This document shows, piece after piece, positions 8,054 through 16,763 of a stretch of DNA of 64,000 nucleotides (its first letter is position 1; the number at the start of each line of letters is the position of its first letter). The translations under genes and the position numbers were made by a program. The stretch spans positions 1 through 64,000 of the forward strand of contig NZ_JABUHN010000008.1 in NCBI RefSeq assembly GCF_013328815.1. The letters are read 5' to 3'. The DNA comes from Tabrizicola fusiformis (GTDB taxonomy: Bacteria; Pseudomonadota; Alphaproteobacteria; Rhodobacterales; Rhodobacteraceae). The notes beneath the pieces are model-generated. The model was given only the letters and a program-made list of their open reading frames with translations. It made no database searches and was not told the DNA's origin.

Positions 8054-9364
8054 ATGAAGGGACGTGTTACCAGCTCTGCGCTGGCGCTAGCGACGGGCCT
8101 CGGCTTTGCGACGGCAGCCCTTGCCGATGGCGAGTTTGCCGGCGTGGCCATCGAAGCCAAACTGATCGGCGGCCAGCAGTATGAGGCGCTCTATGGCCGT
8201 ATCGCCGAATGGGAAAAGGCCACGGGCGCCAAGGTCAGCATCATCAGCCAGAAGAACCACTTCGAGCTGGACAAGGAATACAAGGCCGACATCGCGGCGG
8301 GCACGACCGCCTGGTGCGTGGGGTCGAACCATTCGTCCTTCGCGCCGCAATACCCCGATCTCTTCACCGATCTGACGCCGCTTGTCGCGGCCGATACGGT
8401 TGCGGGCTTTGTTCCGGCCAACATCGCGGCGGCCACGATCGGCGGCAAGCTGACCATGCTGCCGCGCGCGCAGTTCGACGTTTCGGCGCTGTATTACCAG
8501 AAGTCGCTTTACACCGATCCGGCCAAGGCCGAGGCGTTCAAGGCCAAGTTCGGCTATGATCTGGCCCCGCCGGAAACCTGGGATCAGTTCCGCGATCAGG
8601 CGATGTTCTTTGCTGCGCCGCCGAATTTCTACGGCACGCAATATGCCGGCAAGGATGAGGCGATCAACGGGCGGTTCTACGAACTGGTCGTCGCCAATGG
8701 CGGCAAGATGTTCAACGACGATTTCACCCCCGCCTTCAACTCGCCCGCGGGCAAAGAGGCGCTGCAATGGTTCGTTGACCTTTACAAGGCCGGTGCGGTT
8801 CCTCCGGGCACCACCAACTATCTGTGGGACGATCTGGGCAACGGCTTTGCCTCGGGCACCATCGCGCTGAACCTCGACTGGCCCGGATGGTCGGGCTTCT
8901 TCAACGATCCGGCCGCGTCCAAGGTCGCGAGCAATGTCGGCGTGGCCCCCGCACCCAAAGGCTCGGCCGGGGTTCGCACCGGCTGGTCGGGCTTCCACGG
9001 CTTTTCCGTGACCGAAGCCTGCGCCAACAAGGAAGCTGCGGCTTCGCTGGTGGATTTCCTGACCAACGAAGACAGCCAGAAACTGGAATCAGCCGCGGGC
9101 CCGCTGCCGTCGCGCACGGCGGTCTGGGACTATGTGCTGGAGCAGGCCAAGGACGACCCCTACAAGTCCGAGGTGCTGGCCGCCTTCCAGGAAACCGCCA
9201 AGACCGCGTTCCCGGTGCCGCCGACCCCCTACTGGATCGAGGCCGGCAACCTGATCTTCCCGGAGCTGCAGGCCGCCATTCTGGGCGACAAGACCGTGGA
9301 TCAGGCGTTGCAGGACGCCTCTGATGCGGTCGATGGTCTGATGAAGGAAAACGGCGTCTACTGA
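8054..9364 (+). CDS. Sugar ABC transporter substrate-binding protein, family 1
   Basis: A 436-residue periplasmic binding protein of the extracellular solute-binding family 1 (CUT1, MalE/UgpB-like). The signal peptide is clear: MKGR, a hydrophobic core, and a cleavage site near ALADG at about residue 24. A GGGAGGAG Shine-Dalgarno sequence lies just before ATG 8054. It is the first gene of a long collinear operon (8054-18357) of transporter then enzymes. The ligand is likely the sugar catabolised by the downstream genes, or an oligomer carrying it. A strong stem-loop follows the stop, which often keeps binding-protein mRNA more abundant than that of the permeases. Confidence 0.92.
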   Translation: MKGRVTSSALALATGLGFATAALADGEFAGVAIEAKLIGGQQYEALYGRIAEWEKATGAKVSIISQKNHFELDKEYKADIAAGTTAWCVGSNHSSFAPQYPDLFTDLTPLVAADTVAGFVPANIAAATIGGKLTMLPRAQFDVSALYYQKSLYTDPAKAEAFKAKFGYDLAPPETWDQFRDQAMFFAAPPNFYGTQYAGKDEAINGRFYELVVANGGKMFNDDFTPAFNSPAGKEALQWFVDLYKAGAVPPGTTNYLWDDLGNGFASGTIALNLDWPGWSGFFNDPAASKVASNVGVAPAPKGSAGVRTGWSGFHGFSVTEACANKEAAASLVDFLTNEDSQKLESAAGPLPSRTAVWDYVLEQAKDDPYKSEVLAAFQETAKTAFPVPPTPYWIEAGNLIFPELQAAILGDKTVDQALQDASDAVDGLMKENGVY

Positions 9365-9373
9365 GGCCAACCC

Positions 9374-9401
9374 GTAGGATGGGCAATTCTGCCCATCCTA
9401 C
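9374..9401 (+). terminator. Perfect 12-bp stem-loop between binding protein and permease genes
   Basis: GTAGGATGGGCA, loop ATTC, TGCCCATCCTAC is a perfect inverted repeat. It lies 10 bp after the binding-protein stop and 4 bp before the first possible permease start. No T-run follows, so I read it as a partial terminator or 3' mRNA-protecting hairpin that lets the binding protein be expressed above the membrane components. Confidence 0.65.
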
Positions 9402-9404
9402 CAC

Positions 9405-10325
9405 ATGACCCACCCGGACATTCCCCGCATGACCCGTAACAGGCTTCCCCCGTGGCTGGTGCTTCTGCTGCCAGCTGTCATCATCATTCTGGCGGTGGTT
9501 GCGATCCCGCTGGTGCTGTCGCTCTATTCCAGCTTCACGCCCTATCACCTGACCCGGCCCGACACGCTGTGGAAATGGACGGGCAGCTTCAACTATATCA
9601 AGGCTGCGACGGACCCGAATTTCTGGAAGGCGTTCGGCCGCACGGTTCTTCTGCTGACCATCGCGCTGAATGCCGAAATGCTGCTGGGCCTTGGCCTTGC
9701 GCTGATGGTGTCCAAGGTGACGCACGGCCAGCGGGCGCTGCGCACGGCAATGATGTTCCCGATGATGTTCTCGCCCATTCTGGTGGGGTTCCAGTTCAAG
9801 TTCATCTTCAACGACAACGTCGGTCTGGTGAACAATGCGCTGCAATCGCTGGGGCTGACCGATGTTGCGATCCCGTGGCTGGTGGACGGCAACCTTGCCA
9901 TGTTCGCCATCATCTTCGCCGAGGTCTGGACCTCGACTTCGGTCTTCGCCATCCTGATCCTTGCCGGCCTTTTCGCCCTGCCGCAAGACCCGCTTGAGGC
10001 GGCCAAGGTCGATGGCTGCACGCCGTGGCAATCCTTCCGCTTTGTCACTCTGCCGTTCCTGATGCCCTTCATCTACATCGCCATGGCGATCCGGTCGCTG
10101 GATGTGGCCCGCGCCTATGACATCGTTCAGGTGATGACCAACGGCGGCCCCGCGCGGCGGACCGAGCTGCTTTGGACGCTGATCGGGCGCACCGGCTATG
10201 TCGATGCCCGCATGGGTTATGCCAATGCCATGGGCTATATCGCCATCCTGCTGTCTATCGGCTTCACGGTTTACTTCTTCCTGAAACTGCAAACCGCCCG
10301 GCGTGAGCTGGGAATGGGGGACTGA
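9405..10325 (+). CDS. Sugar ABC transporter permease, MalF type
   Basis: A CUT1-family inner-membrane permease of about 300 residues with six membrane helices; the first is WLVLLLPAVIIILAVVAIPL. The conserved EAA loop that contacts the ATPase is EAAKVDGCTPWQSFRFVTLP near residue 198. The start is uncertain: ATG 9405 lies only 4 bp after the stem-loop, and the in-frame ATG 9429 (MTRNRLPPW) is equally plausible; neither has a good Shine-Dalgarno sequence, which would fit low expression relative to the binding protein. It pairs with the next permease. Confidence 0.92.
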   Translation: MTHPDIPRMTRNRLPPWLVLLLPAVIIILAVVAIPLVLSLYSSFTPYHLTRPDTLWKWTGSFNYIKAATDPNFWKAFGRTVLLLTIALNAEMLLGLGLALMVSKVTHGQRALRTAMMFPMMFSPILVGFQFKFIFNDNVGLVNNALQSLGLTDVAIPWLVDGNLAMFAIIFAEVWTSTSVFAILILAGLFALPQDPLEAAKVDGCTPWQSFRFVTLPFLMPFIYIAMAIRSLDVARAYDIVQVMTNGGPARRTELLWTLIGRTGYVDARMGYANAMGYIAILLSIGFTVYFFLKLQTARRELGMGD

Positions 10326-10328
10326 GCC

Positions 10329-11195
10329 ATGGCAACTGCCTCCCAACACCGCATCAGGAAACGTGCGCTGAAGGTCGCGCATTTCGCCGGCCTGTTTCTG
10401 GCCATGTCGATCATCTGCCTGCCCGGCCTCTGGGTGGTGCTGAACAGCTTCCGCCCGACGGTCGAGATCATGGCAAAGCCGCCGGTCTGGATTCCCGAAA
10501 GCCTGAGCCTTGACCATTATCGCGCCATGTTCGGCGGTGCGGGCGAAGGCGGCGTGCCGGTGCTGACCTATTTCCGCAACTCGCTGATCATCTCGGTCAC
10601 CTCGACGGTGATCGCGCTTCTGGTGGGAATGGCCGGGGGCTATGCCTTTGCCCGCTACCGCTTCAAGGGCAAGGGGGTGATGTTCGTCGCCCTGATGGCC
10701 AGCCGGGCCGTGCCGGGCGTGGCGCTGTCGTTGCCCTTGTTCATCATCTTTGGCCGCACCGGGATCATCGACACACATTTCGGCCTGATCCTTGTCTATG
10801 TGGCGATGAACGTGCCCTTCACCATCTGGCTGATCGACGGCTTTTTCCGGCAGGTGCCGAAAGAGCTGGCCGAAGCCGCCGAGATTGACGGCTGCACCCG
10901 CTGGCAGGCGTTCTGGAGGGTGGAATTTCCGGTTGCCCGATCCGGCATCGCCTCGGCAGGGATTTTTGCCTTCCTGACCTCATGGAACGAATATGCGCTG
11001 GCAAGCCAGCTTACCCGCTCTGCCACGTCGAAAACCATGCCGGTGGGTCTGTTGGACTTCACCTCGCAATTCACCCTCAACTGGGGGGGCATGTGCGCGC
11101 TGGCGGTCTTGATGATCATTCCGGCGCTGGTGCTGACCTTCCTTGTGCAGAAACACCTTATCGCCGGGCTGACCTTCGGCGGCGTGAAAGGATAA
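10329..11195 (+). CDS. Sugar ABC transporter permease, MalG type
   Basis: A 288-residue CUT1 permease, second half of the heterodimeric channel. It has a short cytoplasmic N terminus, helix 1 at about residues 18-38, the periplasmic loop typical of MalG proteins, and the EAA loop ELAEAAEIDGCTRWQAFWRV near residue 180. It begins 3 bp after the preceding permease stop and ends 3 bp before the ATPase gene, so the three are tightly coupled. Substrate is inferred only from the neighbouring sugar-acid enzymes. Confidence 0.93.
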   Translation: MATASQHRIRKRALKVAHFAGLFLAMSIICLPGLWVVLNSFRPTVEIMAKPPVWIPESLSLDHYRAMFGGAGEGGVPVLTYFRNSLIISVTSTVIALLVGMAGGYAFARYRFKGKGVMFVALMASRAVPGVALSLPLFIIFGRTGIIDTHFGLILVYVAMNVPFTIWLIDGFFRQVPKELAEAAEIDGCTRWQAFWRVEFPVARSGIASAGIFAFLTSWNEYALASQLTRSATSKTMPVGLLDFTSQFTLNWGGMCALAVLMIIPALVLTFLVQKHLIAGLTFGGVKG

Positions 11196-11198
11196 GTC

Positions 11199-12284
11199 AT
11201 GGCTCAGGTTCAACTGAAGAACGTGGTCAAGAAATACGGCGCCGTGGGCGTGGTCCATGCAATCAACCTCGACATCGCCGAGGGGGAGTTCGTGGTGCTG
11301 GTCGGCCCTTCGGGCTGCGGCAAATCCACCACGCTGCGCATGGTGGCCGGGCTTGAGGATATCTCGGGCGGCGAGGTGATCATCGGCGACCGCGTGGTCA
11401 ATGACCTGCCCCCGCGCGAGCGCAACCTGGCAATGGTGTTCCAGAACTATGCGCTTTATCCGCATATGACGGTGCGCGAAAATCTGGGCTTCAGCCTGAA
11501 GATCGCCAAGCGCCCTCAAGCGGAAATCGACCGGGCCGTCGATGAGGCGGCAGGCATCCTGTCGCTGACCCCGCTTCTGGACCGCAAGCCCGGCGCCCTG
11601 TCGGGTGGTCAGCGTCAGCGGGTCGCCATGGGCCGCGCCATCGTCCGTCACCCGGATGTCTTTCTGTTCGACGAACCCCTGTCCAACCTTGATGCCAAGC
11701 TGCGCACCCAGATGCGGGTCGAGATCAAGAAGCTGCATCAGCGCGTCGGGTCCACCGTGATCTATGTCACCCATGACCAGATCGAGGCGATGACCCTTGC
11801 CGACCGCATCGTGATCATGCGCGACGGCCATATCGTGCAGGTCGGCACCCCGCTTGAGGTATTTGAAAACCCGGTGAACACTTTTGTCGCCACCTTCATC
11901 GGTTCGCCGCCGATGAATCTGCTCGAAGGGGTGATCCGGGCCGGTCAGGTCGTTCTGGCCGACGGCACCGCAATTCCGCAACCGCCGGGGCTGAACGTGG
12001 CCGAGGGCCGCAAGGTTCAACTTGGCATCCGCGCCGACAACATCATGCCCGAAGGCCATGCCCTGCCGCCGACCGCCCATATGGCCTTCGTCGAAATGCC
12101 GGTCATCCTGACCGAGCCGCTGGGCACCGAGACCTTGCTTTACGCAACGCTGTCAGGCACCGAAATGCAGGCCAAGATGCTGAATCCCCGCCCGGTTTCC
12201 GCAGGCGAGCGGATGCGTTTCGGCATCGCTCTGGACAAGTGCCACCTGTTCGATGCCGAAACCGGCAACAGTCTGCGGGGCTGA
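11199..12284 (+). CDS. Sugar ABC transporter ATP-binding protein, MalK/UgpC type
   Basis: A 361-residue ATPase that energises the CUT1 importer. Walker A GPSGCGKST (about residues 38-46), signature LSGGQRQR, Walker B VFLFDEPLSNLD and the switch histidine in VIYVTHDQIEA are intact. The C-terminal third is the MalK-type regulatory/TOBE region (LGIRADNIMPEG). It ends 2 bp before the enolase-superfamily gene, showing that transport and catabolic genes form one operon. Confidence 0.95.
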   Translation: MAQVQLKNVVKKYGAVGVVHAINLDIAEGEFVVLVGPSGCGKSTTLRMVAGLEDISGGEVIIGDRVVNDLPPRERNLAMVFQNYALYPHMTVRENLGFSLKIAKRPQAEIDRAVDEAAGILSLTPLLDRKPGALSGGQRQRVAMGRAIVRHPDVFLFDEPLSNLDAKLRTQMRVEIKKLHQRVGSTVIYVTHDQIEAMTLADRIVIMRDGHIVQVGTPLEVFENPVNTFVATFIGSPPMNLLEGVIRAGQVVLADGTAIPQPPGLNVAEGRKVQLGIRADNIMPEGHALPPTAHMAFVEMPVILTEPLGTETLLYATLSGTEMQAKMLNPRPVSAGERMRFGIALDKCHLFDAETGNSLRG

Positions 12285-12286
12285 TC

Positions 12287-13405
12287 ATGGCGCGCATCGT
12301 TCTGGCCGAGGCTTTCCTTGTCGATCTGATCCCCAAGGTGAAACGCACCGACGCGATCCAGTCGTTCAAGTCGCAAGAGACGATCTTCGTCACCCTGACC
12401 GATGCCGAGGGTGCCTCGGGGATGGGGTATTCCTATACAATCGGCGATGGTGGGCCGGCGATCCTGTCGCTGTTGCAGCGCAGCCTGCTGCCCGCCCTGA
12501 TGGGACGCGAGGCGGAAATGATCGAGCAGATCTGGCGCGATCTTCTCTTCACCAGCCACGCCACCGCCGTCGGCCCGATCATGTCGCTGGCGCAAGCCGC
12601 CATCGACACCGCGCTGTGGGATCTGCGCGGCAAACGCGCGGGGCTGCCGCTGCATCTGCTGGCCGGGGGCGCGAAAACCCGGGTACCGATGTATTCCACC
12701 GAAGGCGGCTGGCTGCATCTGGAACCCGCCGCTTTGGTCGAGGATGCTTTGGCGATGCGCGAGGCAGGCTTCAAAGGGTCAAAAATCAAGATCGGCAAGC
12801 CCACGGTCGCCGGTGATGCCGCCCGCCTTTCGGCGGTGCGCAGCGCCTTGGGTGATGCATATGAGATCATGACCGACGCGAACCAGTCGCTGACACAGCC
12901 CGAGGCCGCCCGTCGCCTGAACCTCTTGGAAAGCCTGAATATCGCCTGGTTTGAAGAGCCGCTGCCCGCCGATGACATTGCCGGCCATGCCCGCCTGAAC
13001 CGGCAGTCCCGCGTGCCGATTGCGGTCGGTGAATCGATGTATTCCCCAGGCCAGTTCGCCGATTACATCGCTGCCGAAGCTTGCGGCATCGTGCAGGCCG
13101 ATGTCGCCCGCATCGGTGGCATCACCCCATGGCTGAAAGTCGCGCATATGGCCGAGGCGCATAACCTGATGATCTGCCCCCATTTCCTGATGGAGCTGCA
13201 TGTGTCCTTGGTCTGCGCGGTGCCCAATGCGCCCTGGCTGGAATACATCCCGCAACTGGACGATATCGCGGCCCCGATGGCACGGGATGGCGGCCATGCC
13301 ATTGCCCCCACCGCCCCGGGCCTTGGCATCAACTGGGATCACGACAGCCTTGCCGCCCGCACCGCAGACGGCTCTCGCTTCACCATTCGGGAGGGCGGGC
13401 AATGA
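12287..13405 (+). CDS. Mandelate racemase-family sugar acid dehydratase (L-fuconate type)
   Basis: A 372-residue enolase-superfamily enzyme. The general-base lysine motif is KIKIG (about residues 166-170); metal ligands are in MTDANQ, WFEEPL and AVGESM; the His-Asp dyad is in VQADVARIGG and ICPHFLME. This residue set defines the mandelate racemase subgroup, which contains L-fuconate, L-rhamnonate, galactonate and related dehydratases. Given the lactonase upstream and the 2-keto-3-deoxy-fuconate-type dehydrogenase and hydrolase downstream, L-fuconate to 2-keto-3-deoxy-L-fuconate is the best guess. ATG 12287 lies 2 bp after the ATPase stop. The stop overlaps the mutarotase start (ATGA). Confidence 0.88.
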   Translation: MARIVLAEAFLVDLIPKVKRTDAIQSFKSQETIFVTLTDAEGASGMGYSYTIGDGGPAILSLLQRSLLPALMGREAEMIEQIWRDLLFTSHATAVGPIMSLAQAAIDTALWDLRGKRAGLPLHLLAGGAKTRVPMYSTEGGWLHLEPAALVEDALAMREAGFKGSKIKIGKPTVAGDAARLSAVRSALGDAYEIMTDANQSLTQPEAARRLNLLESLNIAWFEEPLPADDIAGHARLNRQSRVPIAVGESMYSPGQFADYIAAEACGIVQADVARIGGITPWLKVAHMAEAHNLMICPHFLMELHVSLVCAVPNAPWLEYIPQLDDIAAPMARDGGHAIAPTAPGLGINWDHDSLAARTADGSRFTIREGGQ

Positions 13406-13731
13406 AACGCTATGGCGCCGTGCTGGGCCTTTCCGAAGAGGGCAAGGCGGAATACCGCAGGCTGCATGCCGAGGTCTGGCCGGATGTGCTGGCCAAGATC
13501 AACGAATGCAACATCCGCAACTACTCGATCTTCCTGAAAGAGCCAGAGAACCTGCTGTTCTCTTACTTCGAATATGTCGGCACCGACTATGCGGCCGATA
13601 TGGCCAAGATGGCCGCCGACCCGACAACACAGAAATGGTGGGCGGTGAACATGCCGTTGCAACGGCCGCTGGACACCCGAAAGGAAGGGGAATGGTGGGC
13701 CGACATGACCGAAATCTTCCACCATGACTGA
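13402..13731 (+). CDS. L-rhamnose mutarotase-family protein (DUF718)
   Basis: A 109-residue dimeric alpha/beta-barrel-type protein of the L-rhamnose mutarotase family. Conserved features are the N-terminal MKRYGAVLGL, EYRRLHAEVWPDVL with the active-site histidine, NYSIFLKEPENLLFSYFEY, and the WW pair near the C terminus (QKWWAVNM, EWWADM). Family members interconvert anomers of 6-deoxy-L-sugars; a DUF718 gene also sits in the L-fucose locus of Campylobacter jejuni. It overlaps the dehydratase stop by ATGA and its own end overlaps the next gene by 8 bp. Confidence 0.88.
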   Translation: MKRYGAVLGLSEEGKAEYRRLHAEVWPDVLAKINECNIRNYSIFLKEPENLLFSYFEYVGTDYAADMAKMAADPTTQKWWAVNMPLQRPLDTRKEGEWWADMTEIFHHD

Positions 13732-14782
13732 CCTCATCCAAACCATCGCACCGCCTGCCCGCAGCCTGCCCATCGTGATCTTCGGCGCGGGTTCAATCGT
13801 GTCTGACGCGCATCTGCCGGCCTATGCGCAGGCGGGGTTCACCGTTGCGGGCATCTATGACCCCGACCATGCGAAAGCCGCCGCTCTGGCGCAAAAGCAT
13901 GGAACGCGCGCCTTTTCCGATCTGGCCGAGGCGACCGCCGCCGGCCCCTCTGCGATCTACGATCTGGCCGTGCCGCCCGCCGCGATTGCCGGGCTGCTGC
14001 GTGCCCTGCCCGAAGCCTGCGTTGCGCTGATCCAGAAACCGATGGGCAGCGATCTGGCCGCAGCGGACGAGATCATCGGCATTCTGCGCGCCCGCAACAT
14101 CCGGGCGGCGGTGAATTTCCAACTGCGTTTTGCCCCGATGTGTCTGGCCCTGAAGGACGCCATTGCACAGGGCCAACTGGGCGAGGTGATCGACTTCGAT
14201 GCGCTGCTCGCGGTCGATACGCCGTGGCATCTCTGGGCCTTTCTTGCCGATCTGCCGCGGGTCGAAATCCTGCTGCACTCGATCCATTATCTCGACCTGA
14301 TCCGCGATCTTTTCGGCAATCCGCAGGGCATCGCCGCGCGCACGATGGGCCATCCCTCGTCGAGCATTTCCAACAGCCGCAGCTCGCTGATGCTGGATTA
14401 CGGCCCGAAGATCCGCGCCAATCTGTCGATCAACCACAATCACAGCTTTGGCCGCAAGTTTCAGGCTTGCGAGTTCCGCATCAGCGGCACCAAGGGCGCT
14501 GCTTATCTGAAGGTCGGCGTCAATCTCGACTACCCCCGCGGCGAACCGGACGAGCTGTGGCTGAACACCAGCGGCGACTGGCGGCAAATCCCGCTGGTCG
14601 GCAACTGGTTCATCGCGGCCTTCGTCGGCCGCATCACCCAGGTCATGCGCTTTACCACCGGCGAGGATGCCACGTTGCAGGGCAGTGCCGAAGACGCCTG
14701 GCACACCATGGCGCTGGTCGAGGCCGCCTATGAAAGTGCCGCAGCCCCGCTTCATCCGATCAGGACGAACCCGAATGCTTGA
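13724..14782 (+). CDS. Gfo/Idh/MocA-family NAD(P)-dependent oxidoreductase
   Basis: A 352-residue dehydrogenase. The N-terminal Rossmann fold has IVIFGAGSIVSDAHLP. The usual E-K-P catalytic motif is present as LIQKPMG, with glutamine in place of glutamate. The C-terminal alpha/beta domain carries the HSIHYLDLIRDLFG active-site segment. Family members oxidise or reduce sugars, inositols and sugar acids. The operon has no other obvious sugar dehydrogenase for the first step (sugar to lactone), so this enzyme is a candidate for it; that is inference. It overlaps both neighbours by 8 bp. Confidence 0.85.
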   Translation: MTDLIQTIAPPARSLPIVIFGAGSIVSDAHLPAYAQAGFTVAGIYDPDHAKAAALAQKHGTRAFSDLAEATAAGPSAIYDLAVPPAAIAGLLRALPEACVALIQKPMGSDLAAADEIIGILRARNIRAAVNFQLRFAPMCLALKDAIAQGQLGEVIDFDALLAVDTPWHLWAFLADLPRVEILLHSIHYLDLIRDLFGNPQGIAARTMGHPSSSISNSRSSLMLDYGPKIRANLSINHNHSFGRKFQACEFRISGTKGAAYLKVGVNLDYPRGEPDELWLNTSGDWRQIPLVGNWFIAAFVGRITQVMRFTTGEDATLQGSAEDAWHTMALVEAAYESAAAPLHPIRTNPNA

Positions 14783-15221
14783 ACAAACCAGATACTTTGA
14801 GGATTACGTCATCGGCGAGGCCCGTGACACCGTTGGCCGCACCATCACCGAGACCGATTTCGTCGTTCATGCGGGCCATTCCGGCGATTTCTTTCCGCAT
14901 CATCTGGATGCCGAATTCTGCAAGACCCTGCCCTTTGGCCAGCGCATCGCGCATGGCACCATGGTCTTCACCATCGGCGTCGGGTTGACGGCGACGATCA
15001 TCAATCCGGTGGCCTTCTCTTACGGCTATGACCGGATGCGTTTCGTGAAGCCGGTGTTCATCGGCGACACGATCCGCTCGCGCGTTGAAATCATCGGCAA
15101 GGAGCTGATGGAGAAACGCCCCGGCTATGGCCGCGTTACCGAACGGCTGACGGTGACCAAACACACCGGGGAAACCGCGCTGGTGGCCGATCACATCTAT
15201 ATGGTGGAGTGCCGGACGTGA
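14775..15221 (+). CDS. MaoC-type hotdog-fold hydratase, active-site dyad intact
   Basis: A 148-residue single-hotdog protein of the MaoC/(R)-hydratase family. The hydratase motif is present as HSGDFFPHHLDAEF, keeping the catalytic Asp and His, followed by RIAHGTMVFTIGVGL and the SYGYDRMRFVKPVFIGD strand. Such enzymes add or remove water from 2-enoyl thioesters, usually CoA esters. No CoA ligase is adjacent, but a class III CoA-transferase lies at 21137. ATG 14775 overlaps the Gfo/Idh gene end. What a hydratase does among sugar-acid genes is not explained by the known L-fucose pathway. Confidence 0.82.
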   Translation: MLEQTRYFEDYVIGEARDTVGRTITETDFVVHAGHSGDFFPHHLDAEFCKTLPFGQRIAHGTMVFTIGVGLTATIINPVAFSYGYDRMRFVKPVFIGDTIRSRVEIIGKELMEKRPGYGRVTERLTVTKHTGETALVADHIYMVECRT

Positions 15222-15541
15222 CCCATGACTTCGGACCGTTCCTGCTGTTGTCGGAAAAGGACAATGTGCTGGTCGCCCGCGCCAATGCCGCCGAAGGCGA
15301 CCGCGTGACATTGGAGACCGGCCCGGTGCAACTGACCCGTGCCATTCCCATGGCACACAAGATCGCCCGTCACGACATTGCCTGCGGCGCGCCGATCCTG
15401 AAATACGGCATGCCCATCGGCGTTGCGACCGAAGCCATCCACGCCGGTGCGCATGTTCACGTCCACAATATCCGTTCGGCCTATACCGCAACCCACATGT
15501 TGCAGGACGCCGATGGCCTGAGCGCGGGGGTCTCGCTGTGA
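15218..15541 (+). CDS. UxaA-like small subunit (SAF domain)
   Basis: A 107-residue SAF-domain protein equivalent to the N-terminal domain of altronate dehydratase (UxaA) and galactarate dehydratase. Typical segments are LLLSEKDNVLVARANAAEGD, AHKIARHDIACGAPILKYG and HVHNIRS. In many operons the SAF domain is a separate gene, as here and as in the uxaA'-uxaA pair of the Campylobacter jejuni L-fucose locus. GTG 15218 overlaps the MaoC stop as GTGA; an upstream in-frame GTG at 15209 is possible. It ends with a 4-bp overlap with the large subunit, so the two are coupled. Confidence 0.85.
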   Translation: MTHDFGPFLLLSEKDNVLVARANAAEGDRVTLETGPVQLTRAIPMAHKIARHDIACGAPILKYGMPIGVATEAIHAGAHVHVHNIRSAYTATHMLQDADGLSAGVSL

Positions 15542-16752
15542 GTGACATTCAGGGCTGGCTGCGCGCCGACGGCCGCAAGGGCATCAGGAACACGCTGGTC
15601 GTGGCCTATCTGGTCGAATGCGCGCATTTCGTGGCCGCCGAAATCGTGCAGAAGTTCCGCAATACGCCCCATGAGGGCGAGGTGCAGTTGATCGGCTTTC
15701 CCGGCTGCTATCCCAATGAATATGCGGCGCAGATGATGGAAAAGCTCTGCACCCATCCAAATGTAGGGGCGGTACTGTTCGTCAGCTTGGGCTGCGAAAG
15801 CTTTGACAAGGTGCGCGCAGCCAATGCCGTCGATGCCTCGGGTCGCCCGGTCAAGACGCTGGTGATCCAGCGCACCGGGGGCACGCGATCGACGATACAG
15901 GCGGGAACCGACTGGATTCGCAAGACGCTGGCACAAATCGCCGAAGGTCCGCGCGCCGCGATGGGCGTGGATGAGCTGATCATCGGCACCGTTTGCGGCG
16001 GTTCTGACGGCACTTCGGGCATTTCCGGCAATCCGGCGGCAGGTAAGGCGTTTGACCTTCTGGTGGCCGAAGGGGCCGCCTGCATCTTTGAAGAAACCGG
16101 CGAGTTGATCGGCTGTGAAGAGATCATGGCCGAACGGGCGATCACCCCCGAACTTGGCAATATCCTGCGTGAAAGCGTGCAAAAGGCGGAACGCTATTAT
16201 GCCACGCTGGGCTATGGTAGCTTTGCCGCCGGCAATGCGGCAGGCGGGCTGTCCACCATCGAGGAAAAGTCGCTGGGCGCCTATGTGAAATCCGGTGACA
16301 GCCCGATTTCCGGCCTGATCAAGCCGGGCGACATACCGCCCAAAGGCGGGCTTTACCTGATGGATGTGGTTCCCGATGGCGATGTACGCTTTGGCTTTCC
16401 GAACATCAGCGACAATGCCGAAATCGTCGAGATGATCGCCAGCGGTGCGCATATGACGCTGTTCGTAACCGGGCGCGGTTCGGTCGTGGGGTCCGCCATC
16501 TCTCCGGTGATCAAGGTCTGCGCCAACCCCGACACCTATCGTGCGCTGGCCGAGGATATGGATGTGAACGCAGGCGATATCATCGAAGGCCGCCGCACGA
16601 TCCCCGAGGTCGGGCAGGAAATCCGCGATCTGGTGGTGGCCGTGGCCGCCGGGCAGCAAACCAGATCCGAAGAGCTTGGCCACCGCGAATTCATCCTGAC
16701 CTACAAGAGTTTTGAACCCATCGGCCCGGCCTGCCTGCCGGGCGCCGCATAA
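15538..16752 (+). CDS. UxaA-family sugar acid dehydratase, large subunit
   Basis: A 404-residue protein of the UxaA/GarD C-terminal family. Conserved segments are the N-terminal RNTLVVAYLVECAHFVA, LIGFPGCYPNEYA, VSLGCESFD, the central GTVCGGSDGTSGISGNPAAG, and late FVTGRGSVVGSAISPVIKVC. Family enzymes are iron-dependent dehydratases of hexonates such as altronate or galactarate; the homologous pair in Campylobacter jejuni is assigned to fuconate dehydration. It starts at GTG 15538, overlapping the SAF gene. Its presence next to a mandelate-racemase-type dehydratase means two unrelated dehydratase types share one operon. Confidence 0.87.
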   Translation: MSDIQGWLRADGRKGIRNTLVVAYLVECAHFVAAEIVQKFRNTPHEGEVQLIGFPGCYPNEYAAQMMEKLCTHPNVGAVLFVSLGCESFDKVRAANAVDASGRPVKTLVIQRTGGTRSTIQAGTDWIRKTLAQIAEGPRAAMGVDELIIGTVCGGSDGTSGISGNPAAGKAFDLLVAEGAACIFEETGELIGCEEIMAERAITPELGNILRESVQKAERYYATLGYGSFAAGNAAGGLSTIEEKSLGAYVKSGDSPISGLIKPGDIPPKGGLYLMDVVPDGDVRFGFPNISDNAEIVEMIASGAHMTLFVTGRGSVVGSAISPVIKVCANPDTYRALAEDMDVNAGDIIEGRRTIPEVGQEIRDLVVAVAAGQQTRSEELGHREFILTYKSFEPIGPACLPGAA

Positions 16753-16763
16753 AGGACACGAGA

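Noticed and set aside
8901-10778. Minus-strand open frame of 625 codons
   Set aside because: Antisense to the binding protein and permease genes; composition artefact.
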